Assembly (NCBI GenBank): GCA_029945495.1
Contig: JAQSCR010000618.1
Coordinates: 1-6,591, forward strand
Reading direction: 5' to 3'
Length of the DNA stretch: 6,591 bases
From: Pseudolabrys sp.
Lineage (GTDB): Bacteria; Pseudomonadota; Alphaproteobacteria; Rhizobiales; Xanthobacteraceae
This document shows positions 1-6,052 of this stretch, in pieces. The translations under genes were made by a program, and so were the position numbers. Under the pieces are notes generated by a model. The model did no database searches, was not told the origin of the DNA, and saw only the letters and a list, made by a program, of their open reading frames with translations. Within the stretch, counting starts at the first letter, position 1. Every line of letters starts with the position of its first letter.

Positions 1-1305
1 TCGCTGGTCGAAGAGGCCGTCGAATTGCTGGCGCCGCGCGCGCAGGCCAAAGGCATCGAGATTGCCTCCGACATCGATGAGCGCCTGCCCGCCTTCGTCG
101 TCGGCGACGCCGCGCGCCTGCGCCAGGTTCTGCTCAATCTCGCCGGCAACGCGATCAAATTCACCGAACGCGGCGGCGTCGCCGTCATCGTCGAACCCGG
201 CCAACGCGACGGCGACATTCGTTTCCTCGTGCGCGATACCGGTATCGGCCTGGCGCCGCAGGACCAGGCGCGCGTGTTTCTGGATTTCGAACAGGCCGAT
301 GGCTCGTCGACGCGCAAATTCGGCGGCACCGGCTTAGGCCTCGCCATTTCCAAGCGTATCGTCGAGCGCATGGAAGGTTCGATCACTGTCGCCAGCCAAC
401 CCGGCGAGGGCTCGACATTCAGCTTCACCGTCGCCTTGCCGGCGGCGCTCACTGAGGCGAACCGTATCGACATTGCCAATCCCGATCTCAAGGACCGCGC
501 CGTCCTGATCATGGCCGCCGCCGACGTCGAAGCTTCACTGCTGGCGCGGAGGCTCAGCCGCTGGGGCGCCAAGACCTGTACGGCGCATGATGAACACGTC
601 GCACTCACATTGCTCTCCGAACGCCAATGGGACACGATGCTGGTCGACTTTCCACTGGCGCAGGCGATGATCGCCAACAGCGCCGCCGCGATGAAAGATG
701 TCGCACGCCGGATCGTACTGATCCGTCCCAGCGATCGTCACGAACTGCCGGTGCTCAAGGCCGCCGGCTTCACCGGCTATCTGGTCAAGCCGGTGCGCGC
801 GGCGTCGCTAGCGGCGCGCTTGCAGGCGCGCAATTCATTCGAGAACGCGCTCGCCGACAGCGTCGAGGAAATCAACGATGCCGTCGCCACCGGCAAAGGT
901 CTGTCGATCCTGGTGGCCGAGGATAACGAGATCAATGCGCTGTTGGCGCGCGCGCTACTGGCACGGCTCGGGCATCGGCCGACGATCGCCGGCAACGGCG
1001 CGGCCGCGGTGGAATGCTGGAGCAAAGCGCGCGCCGCGGGCACGCCCTACGACCTAGTGCTGATGGATGTGCAAATGCCCGGCATGGACGGCCTGGAAGC
1101 CACCCGCCACATCCGCGCCGTCGAGGCTCTCGAGCTGCCGGGCCGGCCGACCCGCATCGTGGCGTTGACCGCCAATGCCTATGCCGAAGACCGCGACGCC
1201 TGCCTCGCCGCCGGCATGGACGGGCTGCTGGTCAAGCCGTTCGACCGCGAAAGGCTGCGCGACGTACTGGAATTGGTGGCGCATACCGCGCCTCTGGCGG
1301 CCTGA
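1..1305 (+). CDS. Hybrid sensor histidine kinase / response regulator, C-terminal part (5' end outside window)
   Basis: This is the C-terminal 434 residues of a hybrid two-component kinase; the reading frame is open from base 1, so the sensor and the His-phosphorylated dimerisation helices lie upstream. Residues 1-147 are a HATPase_c domain with an N box (N46 and N50 in NLAGNAIKFT), a G1 box (DTGIG, D79-G83) and a G2 box (GGTGLGLA, 108-115). Residues about 166-275 form a receiver-like fold with a damaged active site: the acidic pair is replaced by alanines 172-173 and the switch Thr/Ser by R242, while D216 and K263 remain. Residues about 302-425 are an intact receiver with E307/D308, phospho-acceptor D356, T390 and K412. 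By family knowledge, phosphate would pass from ATP to His and then to D356, probably onward to a separate phosphotransfer protein. Input signal and partner are not visible. The kinase class is secure; no gene name can be given. Confidence 0.95.
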   Translation, partial: SLVEEAVELLAPRAQAKGIEIASDIDERLPAFVVGDAARLRQVLLNLAGNAIKFTERGGVAVIVEPGQRDGDIRFLVRDTGIGLAPQDQARVFLDFEQADGSSTRKFGGTGLGLAISKRIVERMEGSITVASQPGEGSTFSFTVALPAALTEANRIDIANPDLKDRAVLIMAAADVEASLLARRLSRWGAKTCTAHDEHVALTLLSERQWDTMLVDFPLAQAMIANSAAAMKDVARRIVLIRPSDRHELPVLKAAGFTGYLVKPVRAASLAARLQARNSFENALADSVEEINDAVATGKGLSILVAEDNEINALLARALLARLGHRPTIAGNGAAAVECWSKARAAGTPYDLVLMDVQMPGMDGLEATRHIRAVEALELPGRPTRIVALTANAYAEDRDACLAAGMDGLLVKPFDRERLRDVLELVAHTAPLAA

Positions 1306-1441
1306 TTAGCTCTTCCCAAGAGTGTCATAAATTCGTATCGCTGCCATGCTGTAGGGATGTGCAGCACTTGATTTGTGATTCGACGGTACCGACATTTCGC
1401 TCATCAGCAAGCCCTGCGCGCCGAAAAGGATCGAAAGCCAA
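1306..1441. other. Intergenic leader between the kinase and the acyltransferase gene
   Basis: This 136-bp gap is noticeably more AT-rich than the flanking genes and holds no plausible gene. It contains a small hairpin just after the kinase stop (CTCTT/AAGAG around CCC, 1310-1322) and a longer imperfect hairpin at 1340-1365 (GCTGC-CAT pairing with ATG-GCAGC, with one bulged T and a 9-nt loop). Neither is followed by a proper T-run, so neither is a clear terminator. A weak promoter-like pair, TTGATT (1368-1373) and GACATT (1391-1396) with 17-bp spacing, could drive the downstream gene, but the second box matches the consensus at only 3 of 6 positions. AAAGGA at 1425-1430, 11 nt before the ATG, is the likely ribosome binding site. 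Confidence 0.4.
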
Positions 1442-2344
1442 ATGGCAAGCGACAGCACGCCGCGCAACCTGCTTGAGCGCTTTCGTCCGGCCCCTGCCGC
1501 CCCCGGCTTGATTTCGTCGCTGCAGGCTTACGGTGGATTGCAGGCCTGGGCCGCGCGGGCACACCGGCCGTCTCAGAGTCTTGGCCGCATCGGCTCGCTC
1601 GAGGTGCGGCTGGCACAAACCGCCGCCGAAGTGCGGCAGGCGCAGAAATTGCGCTATCGCGTTTTCTACCAGGAAGGCTCGGCCATCCCCAATCCCGGCC
1701 GGTTGTTCGCGCGCCGCGACGTCGACGGCTATGACGCGATCTGCGATCACCTTCTGGTTCTCGACCACGCCGCGCGCGATGGCCAGCCCGGCAACCGGCC
1801 GACCGTGGTCGGCACCTATCGTTTGCTGCGCCAGCAACTGGCCGAAGACCATGGCGGCTTCTACACTTCGGGCGAATTCGATATCGGCGGGCTCATTGCC
1901 CGGCACAGTAAGTTGCAGTTCGTCGAACTCGGCCGCTCCTGCGTGCTCGCGCCCTATCGCAACAAGCGCACGGTCGAGCTGCTGTGGCACGGCATTCACG
2001 CCTACATCATGCAGAACCGCTGCGACGTGATGATCGGCTGCGCCAGCCTCGACGGCACCGAACCGAAGCGCCTGGCGCTACCGCTGTCGTTCCTGCATCA
2101 CTATGCGCGGGCGCCGGAAGAGTGGCGGGCGCAGGCGCTGCCGGAACGCTATGTCGAGATGAACCGGCTGTCGAAGGAATCGATCGACCCGAAGGAAGCG
2201 CTGCGCGCGCTGCCGCCGCTGGTGAAGGGCTATCTGCGGTTAGGCGCCTATATCGGCGACGGCGCGGTGGTCGACCACGAATTCGGCACCACCGACGTGC
2301 TGATCGTGCTGCCGGTGTCGGCGATCAAGCAGCGCTATCTCTAG
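1442..2344 (+). CDS. olsB: GNAT-type N-acyltransferase, probable L-ornithine N(alpha)-acyltransferase OlsB
   Basis: This 300-residue protein appears to be an acyl-ACP-dependent acyltransferase. OlsB transfers a 3-hydroxyacyl group from acyl carrier protein to the alpha-amino group of ornithine, giving lyso-ornithine lipid, which OlsA then acylates to ornithine lipid in the membrane. Visible family features are an N-terminal GNAT start (QAQKLRYRVFYQE, about 67-79), the strand VGTYRLLR (123-130), the acyl-donor segment ELGRSCVLAPYRNKR (162-176), IGCASLDGT (198-206) and the C-terminal GAYIGDGAVVDHEF (268-281). Length is close to known OlsB proteins at about 300 residues. There is no signal peptide or membrane span. 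The ATG is preceded by AAAGGA. No olsA lies beside it in this window. The gene converges with coaA, 33 bp between stops, and no strong terminator is evident there. The alternative is another member of the OlsB-like acyltransferase family (for example, acting on a different amine). The fold is near certain, the substrate less so. Confidence 0.8.
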   Translation: MASDSTPRNLLERFRPAPAAPGLISSLQAYGGLQAWAARAHRPSQSLGRIGSLEVRLAQTAAEVRQAQKLRYRVFYQEGSAIPNPGRLFARRDVDGYDAICDHLLVLDHAARDGQPGNRPTVVGTYRLLRQQLAEDHGGFYTSGEFDIGGLIARHSKLQFVELGRSCVLAPYRNKRTVELLWHGIHAYIMQNRCDVMIGCASLDGTEPKRLALPLSFLHHYARAPEEWRAQALPERYVEMNRLSKESIDPKEALRALPPLVKGYLRLGAYIGDGAVVDHEFGTTDVLIVLPVSAIKQRYL

Positions 2345-2377
2345 CACTTCGACATGAGCCGCCGCGCCGCGTAGCGC

Positions 2378-3331
2378 TCACAGCCGCCGCAGCGACACTT
2401 CCTCGATCAGATGGCTGGTGCTCTTTTTCAGGATCAGATCGGCGCGCTGGCGGGTCGGCAGAATATTCTCGTGCAGATTGACCAGATTGATGCGCTCCCA
2501 GATCGACGACGCGGTGGTGATCGCCTCGTCGTCCGACAGGCTTGAATAGCGATGGAAGTATGACTTCGGGTCGCGGAACGCGGTGCTCCGCAAGGTGAGA
2601 AACCGGTCGATATACCAGGCCTTCAGCACGTCTTCGTCGGCATCGAGATAGACCGAGAAATCGAAAAAGTCGGACACGAACGGGATCGCCTTGCCGTCCT
2701 TCGGCAGGCGGCCGGTCTGCAGGACGTTCAAGCCTTCGACGATGAGAATATCCGGCCGGTCGACTTCGATCCACTGGTTCGGCGTCACGTCGTAGGTAAG
2801 ATGCGAATAGATCGGCGCGCGCACCGGCCGCCGTCCCGCCTTCACGTCGGACAAAAAACGCAGCAGCGCCGACAGATCATAACTCTCCGGAAAACCCTTC
2901 TTTTCCATCAGGCCTTCGCGTTCGAGCACGGCGTTGGGAAACAGAAATCCGTCGGTGGTGATAAGATCGACTTTCGGCACGTTCGGCCAGCGCGCTAGCA
3001 ATGCTTGCAGCACGCGCGCGGTGGTCGACTTGCCGACCGCCACCGAACCGGCGACGCCGATGATATACGGCATCTTGACGTCTTCGGTGCCGAGGAAGCG
3101 TTCCTGCGCGCGAAACAGCCGTTGCGTCGCGGCGACATAGAGGTGCAGCAGCCGCGACAGCGCCAGATAGATGTCCTGCACTTCGGTGATGTCGAGCCGG
3201 TCGTGCAGCGAGCGCAGGCGCGTGACCTCTTCGACGGTCAGCGTCATCGGCGCGTCTTCGCGCAACGCCGCCCAGGCCGCGCGCGGGAACGTGCGATAGG
3301 GCGACAGGTTTTCTTCGGTGCGCTGTTCCAT
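2378..3331 (-). CDS. coaA: Type I (bacterial) pantothenate kinase
   Basis: CoaA phosphorylates pantothenate with ATP, the first and usually rate-setting cytosolic step of coenzyme A synthesis. From the ATG at 3331 the protein has 317 residues, the normal type I length. It shows the P-loop GSVAVGKST (95-103, with K101), the catalytic-base motif TTDGFL (D127), YSHLTYD (175-181, with H177) and the Walker B-like strand DILIVEGLNVL (194-204). As I recall the E. coli enzyme, K101, D127 and H177 carry the same numbers there, which favours this ATG over the TTG one codon upstream at 3334. Type I enzymes are feedback-inhibited by CoA, and the conserved pocket suggests the same here. It is the last gene of the leftward his cluster, 12 nt after the hisE stop, with its AAAGGA site formed by the last two codons of hisE, so expression is probably coupled to hisE. 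The association with his genes is conserved in related alphaproteobacteria, from memory; no shared pathway is implied. Confidence 0.97.
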   Translation of the reverse strand: MEQRTEENLSPYRTFPRAAWAALREDAPMTLTVEEVTRLRSLHDRLDITEVQDIYLALSRLLHLYVAATQRLFRAQERFLGTEDVKMPYIIGVAGSVAVGKSTTARVLQALLARWPNVPKVDLITTDGFLFPNAVLEREGLMEKKGFPESYDLSALLRFLSDVKAGRRPVRAPIYSHLTYDVTPNQWIEVDRPDILIVEGLNVLQTGRLPKDGKAIPFVSDFFDFSVYLDADEDVLKAWYIDRFLTLRSTAFRDPKSYFHRYSSLSDDEAITTASSIWERINLVNLHENILPTRQRADLILKKSTSHLIEEVSLRRL

Positions 3332-3343
3332 CAAGCGTTTCGC

Positions 3344-3667
3344 TTATCCTTTGGGACGCGAAGCTTTCTCGTCGTGTCCAGATTGCACGGTCCGCTTGTC
3401 GAGTTCGGCTTCGACTTCGGCCAAAGTAACGCCGCGCGCTTTGAGCACGACAAGCAGATGATACAGCAGATCGGAGGCTTCCGCGATCAGCCGGCCCTTG
3501 TCTTCCTGCACAGCAGCCATCGCGGTCTCGAAAGCTTCCTCGCCCAGCTTCTTGGCGCAATGGGCGACGCCCTTGTCGAGCAGCGCGCGCGTATATGACT
3601 GCGCGGCATCCGCCTGCGCGCGCTCGGCGACGCGTTTTTCGAGATCGGCCAGGGTGAATTTGGGCAT
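3344..3667 (-). CDS. hisE: Phosphoribosyl-ATP pyrophosphohydrolase
   Basis: HisE removes pyrophosphate from phosphoribosyl-ATP to give phosphoribosyl-AMP, the second step of histidine synthesis, in the cytosol. The 107-residue protein is the stand-alone form, not fused to HisI as in enterobacteria, which is usual in alphaproteobacteria. It is all-alpha and MazG-like: the metal-binding acidic motifs are KLGEEAFE (40-47, with E43, E44, E47) and EASDLLYHLLVVL (63-75, with E63 and D66). The C-terminal tail (about 96-107) is polar and probably disordered. The ATG at 3667 is supported by TAAAGGAC with an 8-nt spacer. The gene follows hisF after a 71-bp gap and precedes coaA by 12 nt. HisI, needed for the next step, is not in the window. 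Confidence 0.97.
   Translation of the reverse strand: MPKFTLADLEKRVAERAQADAAQSYTRALLDKGVAHCAKKLGEEAFETAMAAVQEDKGRLIAEASDLLYHLLVVLKARGVTLAEVEAELDKRTVQSGHDEKASRPKG
3347..3352 (-). promoter_or_regulatory. Ribosome binding site of coaA, inside the hisE coding end
   Basis: AAAGGA forms the last two sense codons of hisE (Lys-Gly) directly before its TAA stop. It lies 15 nt from the coaA ATG (3331) and 12 nt from the alternative TTG (3334). Both spacings are long, so ribosomes finishing hisE probably help initiation on coaA. The site does not by itself settle which of the two start codons is used. Confidence 0.5.
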
Positions 3668-3674
3668 ACAAAGC

Positions 3675-3696
3675 GTCCTTTACCGGCGGTCCTTTA
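3675..3696 (-). promoter_or_regulatory. Duplicated Shine-Dalgarno block ahead of hisE
   Basis: On the hisE strand the word TAAAGGAC occurs twice, at 3696-3689 and 3682-3675, separated by the 6-nt CGCCGG. The copy nearer the gene leaves 8 nt to the ATG and is the likely ribosome binding site. The farther copy has no start codon at a useful distance, so it may be a chance duplication or a standby ribosome site. Confidence 0.5.
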
Positions 3697-3738
3697 GCAC
3701 CTCTTCCCGCCCCCGTCATTGCGGGCGCGCGGCAGACC

Positions 3739-4515
3739 TTAAGGATCCAGCCGCATCGGCAGGCCGGCCTTGGCCATATAGGTCTTGGCCTCGCGCACCG
3801 AATATTCGCCGAAATGGAAGATCGAGGCCGCCAGCACCGCGGTGGCGTGGCCGCCGCGAATGCCCTCGACCAGATGGTCGAGATTGCCGACCCCGCCGGA
3901 GGCGATCACCGGCACGGACACCGCATCCGCCACCGCGCGCGTCAGCGCGATGTCGAAGCCGGCGCGGGTGCCGTCACGGTCCATTGAGGTGAGCAGGATT
4001 TCACCGGCGCCGAGCGACACCACCTCGCGCGCGTATTCGACGGCGTCGATGCCGGTCGACTTGCGGCCGCCAATGGTGAAAATCTCCCAAGCGTCCTTCT
4101 CGCCTTCTTGCGACACCTTCTTGGCGTCGATCGCCACGACGATGCATTGGTCGCCGAATTTCTCCGCCGCCTCCTTGACGAAAGCGCGCCGATTCACCGC
4201 GGCGGTGTTGATCGAAACCTTGTCGGCGCCGCAGTTCAAGAGCTTGCGGATATCCTCGACCGTGCGCACACCGCCGCCAACGGTGAGCGGCATGAAGCAG
4301 GCTTCGGCCGTGCGCGTGACCACGTCATAAATCGTGTCGCGATTTTCGTGGCTGGCGGTGATGTCAAGGAAGCACAATTCGTCGGCGCCGGCGGCGTCAT
4401 AGGCAATCGCCGCTTCGACCGGATCGCCGGCGTCGCGCAGATTGACGAAGTTGACGCCCTTGACCACGCGGCCGTCTTTGACGTCGAGGCAGGGGATGAC
4501 GCGGACTTTGAACAT
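3739..4515 (-). CDS. hisF: Imidazole glycerol phosphate synthase, cyclase subunit
   Basis: HisF is the cyclase half of imidazole glycerol phosphate synthase. It combines PRFAR with ammonia delivered from HisH, giving imidazole glycerol phosphate and AICAR, which re-enters purine synthesis. The 258-residue protein is a (beta/alpha)8 barrel with both catalytic aspartates at the family-standard positions, D11 (VIPCLDVKDG) and D130 (VVAIDAKK). Phosphate-binding loops are GGGVRT (80-85) and ASGGVGN (about 206-212), and TSMDRDGT lies at 176-183. Residues R5, E46 and K99 match the ammonia-gate residues known from Thermotoga HisF. A loop after D130 seems about 5 residues longer than in Thermotoga. 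The ATG at 4515 is only 3 nt beyond the hisA stop and has no obvious Shine-Dalgarno sequence, suggesting translation by reinitiation from hisA. Identification is secure. Confidence 0.98.
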   Translation of the reverse strand: MFKVRVIPCLDVKDGRVVKGVNFVNLRDAGDPVEAAIAYDAAGADELCFLDITASHENRDTIYDVVTRTAEACFMPLTVGGGVRTVEDIRKLLNCGADKVSINTAAVNRRAFVKEAAEKFGDQCIVVAIDAKKVSQEGEKDAWEIFTIGGRKSTGIDAVEYAREVVSLGAGEILLTSMDRDGTRAGFDIALTRAVADAVSVPVIASGGVGNLDHLVEGIRGGHATAVLAASIFHFGEYSVREAKTYMAKAGLPMRLDP

Positions 4516-4518
4516 GGC

Positions 4519-5259
4519 TCAGGCCGCCGACTTGGCGTCGTGGATCAGCTTCAACGCCGCCGCCGGATCGAGCCGCCCGTCATAGAGCGCGCGGCCGGCA
4601 ATGGCGCCTTCCAGCTTCTTGGCGCGCGGTTCCAGCATCGCCTTGATATCGTCGATCGAGCCTAAGCCCCCCGACGCGATCACCGGGATCGTGATCGCCT
4701 CGGCGAGCGCGATGGTGGCGTCGAGATTGAGACCTTGCAGCAGGCCGTCGCGGGCGATGTCGGTATAGATGATCGCCGACACGCCGGCGTCCTCGAAACG
4801 GCGCGCGATGTCGAGCGCGGTAAGTTCAGAGGTTTCCGCCCAGCCCTGCACCGCCACCTTGCCGTCGCGCGCATCGAGACCGACGGCGACGCGGCCATGA
4901 AATTTCTTGGCTGCTTCCTTGACGAATTGCGGATCGCGCACCGCCGCGGTGCCGATGATGACACGGTCGACGCCTTTGCCAAGCCAGGCTTCCACCGTCG
5001 CCATGTCGCGCACGCCGCCGCCGAGCTGCACCGGAATACCGATGGTCTCGAGGATACGATCGACCGCGTCGGCGTTCACCGGCTTGCCGGCGAAAGCGCC
5101 GTCGAGATCGACGATGTGCAGATAGGCGAAGCCCTGCATCTCGAAGGCGCGCGCCTGCGCTGCCGGGTCGCGGTGAAACACGGTGGCGCGCGCCATGTCG
5201 CCCTGCTCCAGCCGCACGGCCAGGCCTTCCTTGAGATCGATGGCGGGAAACAGGATCAT
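4519..5259 (-). CDS. hisA: ProFAR isomerase (phosphoribosylformimino-AICAR-phosphate isomerase)
   Basis: HisA converts ProFAR to PRFAR by an Amadori rearrangement, the step feeding HisF/HisH. The 246-residue (beta/alpha)8 barrel has catalytic D8 (FPAIDLKEG) and the second aspartate D129 (VAVGLDARDG). Phosphate-binding loops are QLGGGVRD (78-85) and IASGGLGS (194-201), with GRALYDG near the end (222-228). The sequence W140 after the D129 strand and the TDIARDG loop (166-172) favour HisA over the similar bifunctional PriA, and a separate TrpF is expected elsewhere. The ATG at 5259 has GAGAGG (5271-5276) with an 11-nt spacer. Unlike the other junctions in this cluster, hisA is separated from hisH by 130 bp containing a large palindromic repeat, so it may be less tightly coupled to the genes before it. 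Confidence 0.97.
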   Translation of the reverse strand: MILFPAIDLKEGLAVRLEQGDMARATVFHRDPAAQARAFEMQGFAYLHIVDLDGAFAGKPVNADAVDRILETIGIPVQLGGGVRDMATVEAWLGKGVDRVIIGTAAVRDPQFVKEAAKKFHGRVAVGLDARDGKVAVQGWAETSELTALDIARRFEDAGVSAIIYTDIARDGLLQGLNLDATIALAEAITIPVIASGGLGSIDDIKAMLEPRAKKLEGAIAGRALYDGRLDPAAALKLIHDAKSAA

Positions 5260-5276
5260 GGGATTGGTAACCTCTC

Positions 5277-5377
5277 GTCATTCCGGGGGCCGAGCGAAGT
5301 GAGGCAACCCGGAATCCAGACAAGTCCTTCGTGTTTCTGGATTCCGGGTCCAGCGCTACGCGCTGTCCCGGAATGAC
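5277..5377. repeat. Composite palindromic intergenic repeat (four alternating ATTCCGGG/CCCGGAAT words)
   Basis: This 101-bp element fills most of the hisH-hisA spacer. Its ends are an 11-bp perfect inverted repeat, GTCATTCCGGG (5277-5287) with CCCGGAATGAC (5367-5377). Nested inside is a 14-bp perfect inverted repeat, ACCCGGAATCCAGA (5307-5320) with TCTGGATTCCGGGT (5336-5349), around a 15-nt loop. The right half also holds CAGCGC/GCGCTG (5351-5356 with 5360-5365). The four words can pair outer-with-outer and inner-with-inner (cruciform), or neighbour-with-neighbour as two side-by-side hairpins. I recall very similar dispersed repeats between genes of Bradyrhizobium, Rhodopseudomonas and relatives, so this is probably one copy of a REP-like or MITE-like family. 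No target-site duplication was evident. In RNA it could slow decay or reduce expression of hisA and the genes after it. Confidence 0.85.
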
Positions 5378-5389
5378 AGTTTTTGTAAA

Positions 5390-6040
5390 TCATGGCTTCC
5401 ACTTCAAAAAATTCGCGATCAGCCGCAGGCCCAGACGCTGGCTCTTCTCCGGGTGAAACTGCGTGCCGACCAAGTTGTCGCGTCCAACGATGGCGGTCAG
5501 CGGTCCGCCGTAATCGGCCTGCGCCACCAGATCGCCGGCGTTCGCTGGTTTCAGCTCAAAGGAGTGCACGAAATACGCATGCAGCCCGTCGCTGCCAAGC
5601 GGTATCTCGTCCAGCAACGGGTGCACTTTACGCATATCGAGCGTATTCCAGCCCATATGCGGGATTTTCAAGTCCGGATCGGACGGCGCGATGCGAATGA
5701 CCTCGCCCGGAATCCAGCCGAGGCCCTGGGTCACTTGATGCTCGCGGCCGACATCGGCCATCAACTGCATGCCGACGCAGATACCGAAAAACGGCCGGCC
5801 ATTTTTGCGCACGCGCTGCTCGAGCGCCTCGACCATGCCGGGGACGGCATCGAGGCCACGCCGGCAATCGGCGAAAGCGCCGACGCCCGGCAGCACGATG
5901 CGGTCGGCCTGCACGACGTCTTCCGGCTTGCTGGTGACGAGGATCGGCTGGTCGTGGCCGCACTCACGCGCGGCGCGCTCGAAGGCTTTCGCCGCCGAGT
6001 GCAGATTGCCCGAGCCGTAATCGACGATGGCGACGCTCAC
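5390..6040 (-). CDS. hisH: Imidazole glycerol phosphate synthase, glutamine amidotransferase subunit
   Basis: HisH hydrolyses glutamine and channels the ammonia into the HisF barrel. The 216-residue class I glutamine amidotransferase has the complete triad C88 (FGICVGMQ), H196 and E198 (TQFHPEKS), and the typical N-terminus VAIVDYGSGNL. The start is GTG at 6040: it gives the family-standard N-terminus, and GGGAG (6048-6052) stands 7 nt before it. The frame is open for another 384 bases upstream, but that stretch overlaps the DUF2628 gene, lacks amidotransferase character and is rejected as coding. The GTG overlaps the TGA of the preceding gene (GTGA, 6037-6040), so translation should be coupled. 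The protein also carries the expected PGVGAF (51-56) and IPHMGWN (126-132) segments. The partner hisF lies two genes downstream. Confidence 0.97.
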   Translation of the reverse strand: MSVAIVDYGSGNLHSAAKAFERAARECGHDQPILVTSKPEDVVQADRIVLPGVGAFADCRRGLDAVPGMVEALEQRVRKNGRPFFGICVGMQLMADVGREHQVTQGLGWIPGEVIRIAPSDPDLKIPHMGWNTLDMRKVHPLLDEIPLGSDGLHAYFVHSFELKPANAGDLVAQADYGGPLTAIVGRDNLVGTQFHPEKSQRLGLRLIANFLKWKP

Positions 6041-6052
6041 CGCGAAGCTCCC
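6037..6052 (-). promoter_or_regulatory. GTGA stop/start overlap and ribosome binding site of hisH
   Basis: On the minus strand GGGAG (6052-6048) is followed after 7 nt by GTGA (6040-6037). The GTG starts hisH and the overlapping TGA ends the DUF2628 gene. This arrangement fixes the hisH start and predicts translational coupling between the two genes. Confidence 0.75.

Noticed and set aside
1368..1396. A sigma-70-like promoter for olsB (TTGATT, 17 bp, GACATT)
   Set aside because: The spacing is right but the -10 box matches poorly; it is mentioned only within the intergenic entry and not called as a feature.
1325..1999. 224-codon - strand open frame opposite olsB
   Set aside because: The opposite strand encodes a clear full-length acyltransferase; this frame shows no recognisable domain.
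2345..2377. A shared bidirectional terminator between olsB and coaA
   Set aside because: The 33-bp gap is GC-rich, but I see no strong stem followed by a T-run on either strand.
3005..3598. 197-codon + strand open frame opposite coaA and hisE
   Set aside because: It is antisense to two secure enzymes, spans their junction and has the composition expected of a shadow frame in GC-rich DNA.
4519..5259. HisA as the bifunctional PriA (HisA/TrpF) enzyme
   Set aside because: PriA is known from actinobacteria lacking trpF; the neighbouring genes and the alphaproteobacterial character point to ordinary HisA.
4735..5376. 213-codon + strand open frame opposite hisA
   Set aside because: It is a shadow of hisA that runs on into the palindromic repeat; no motif supports coding.
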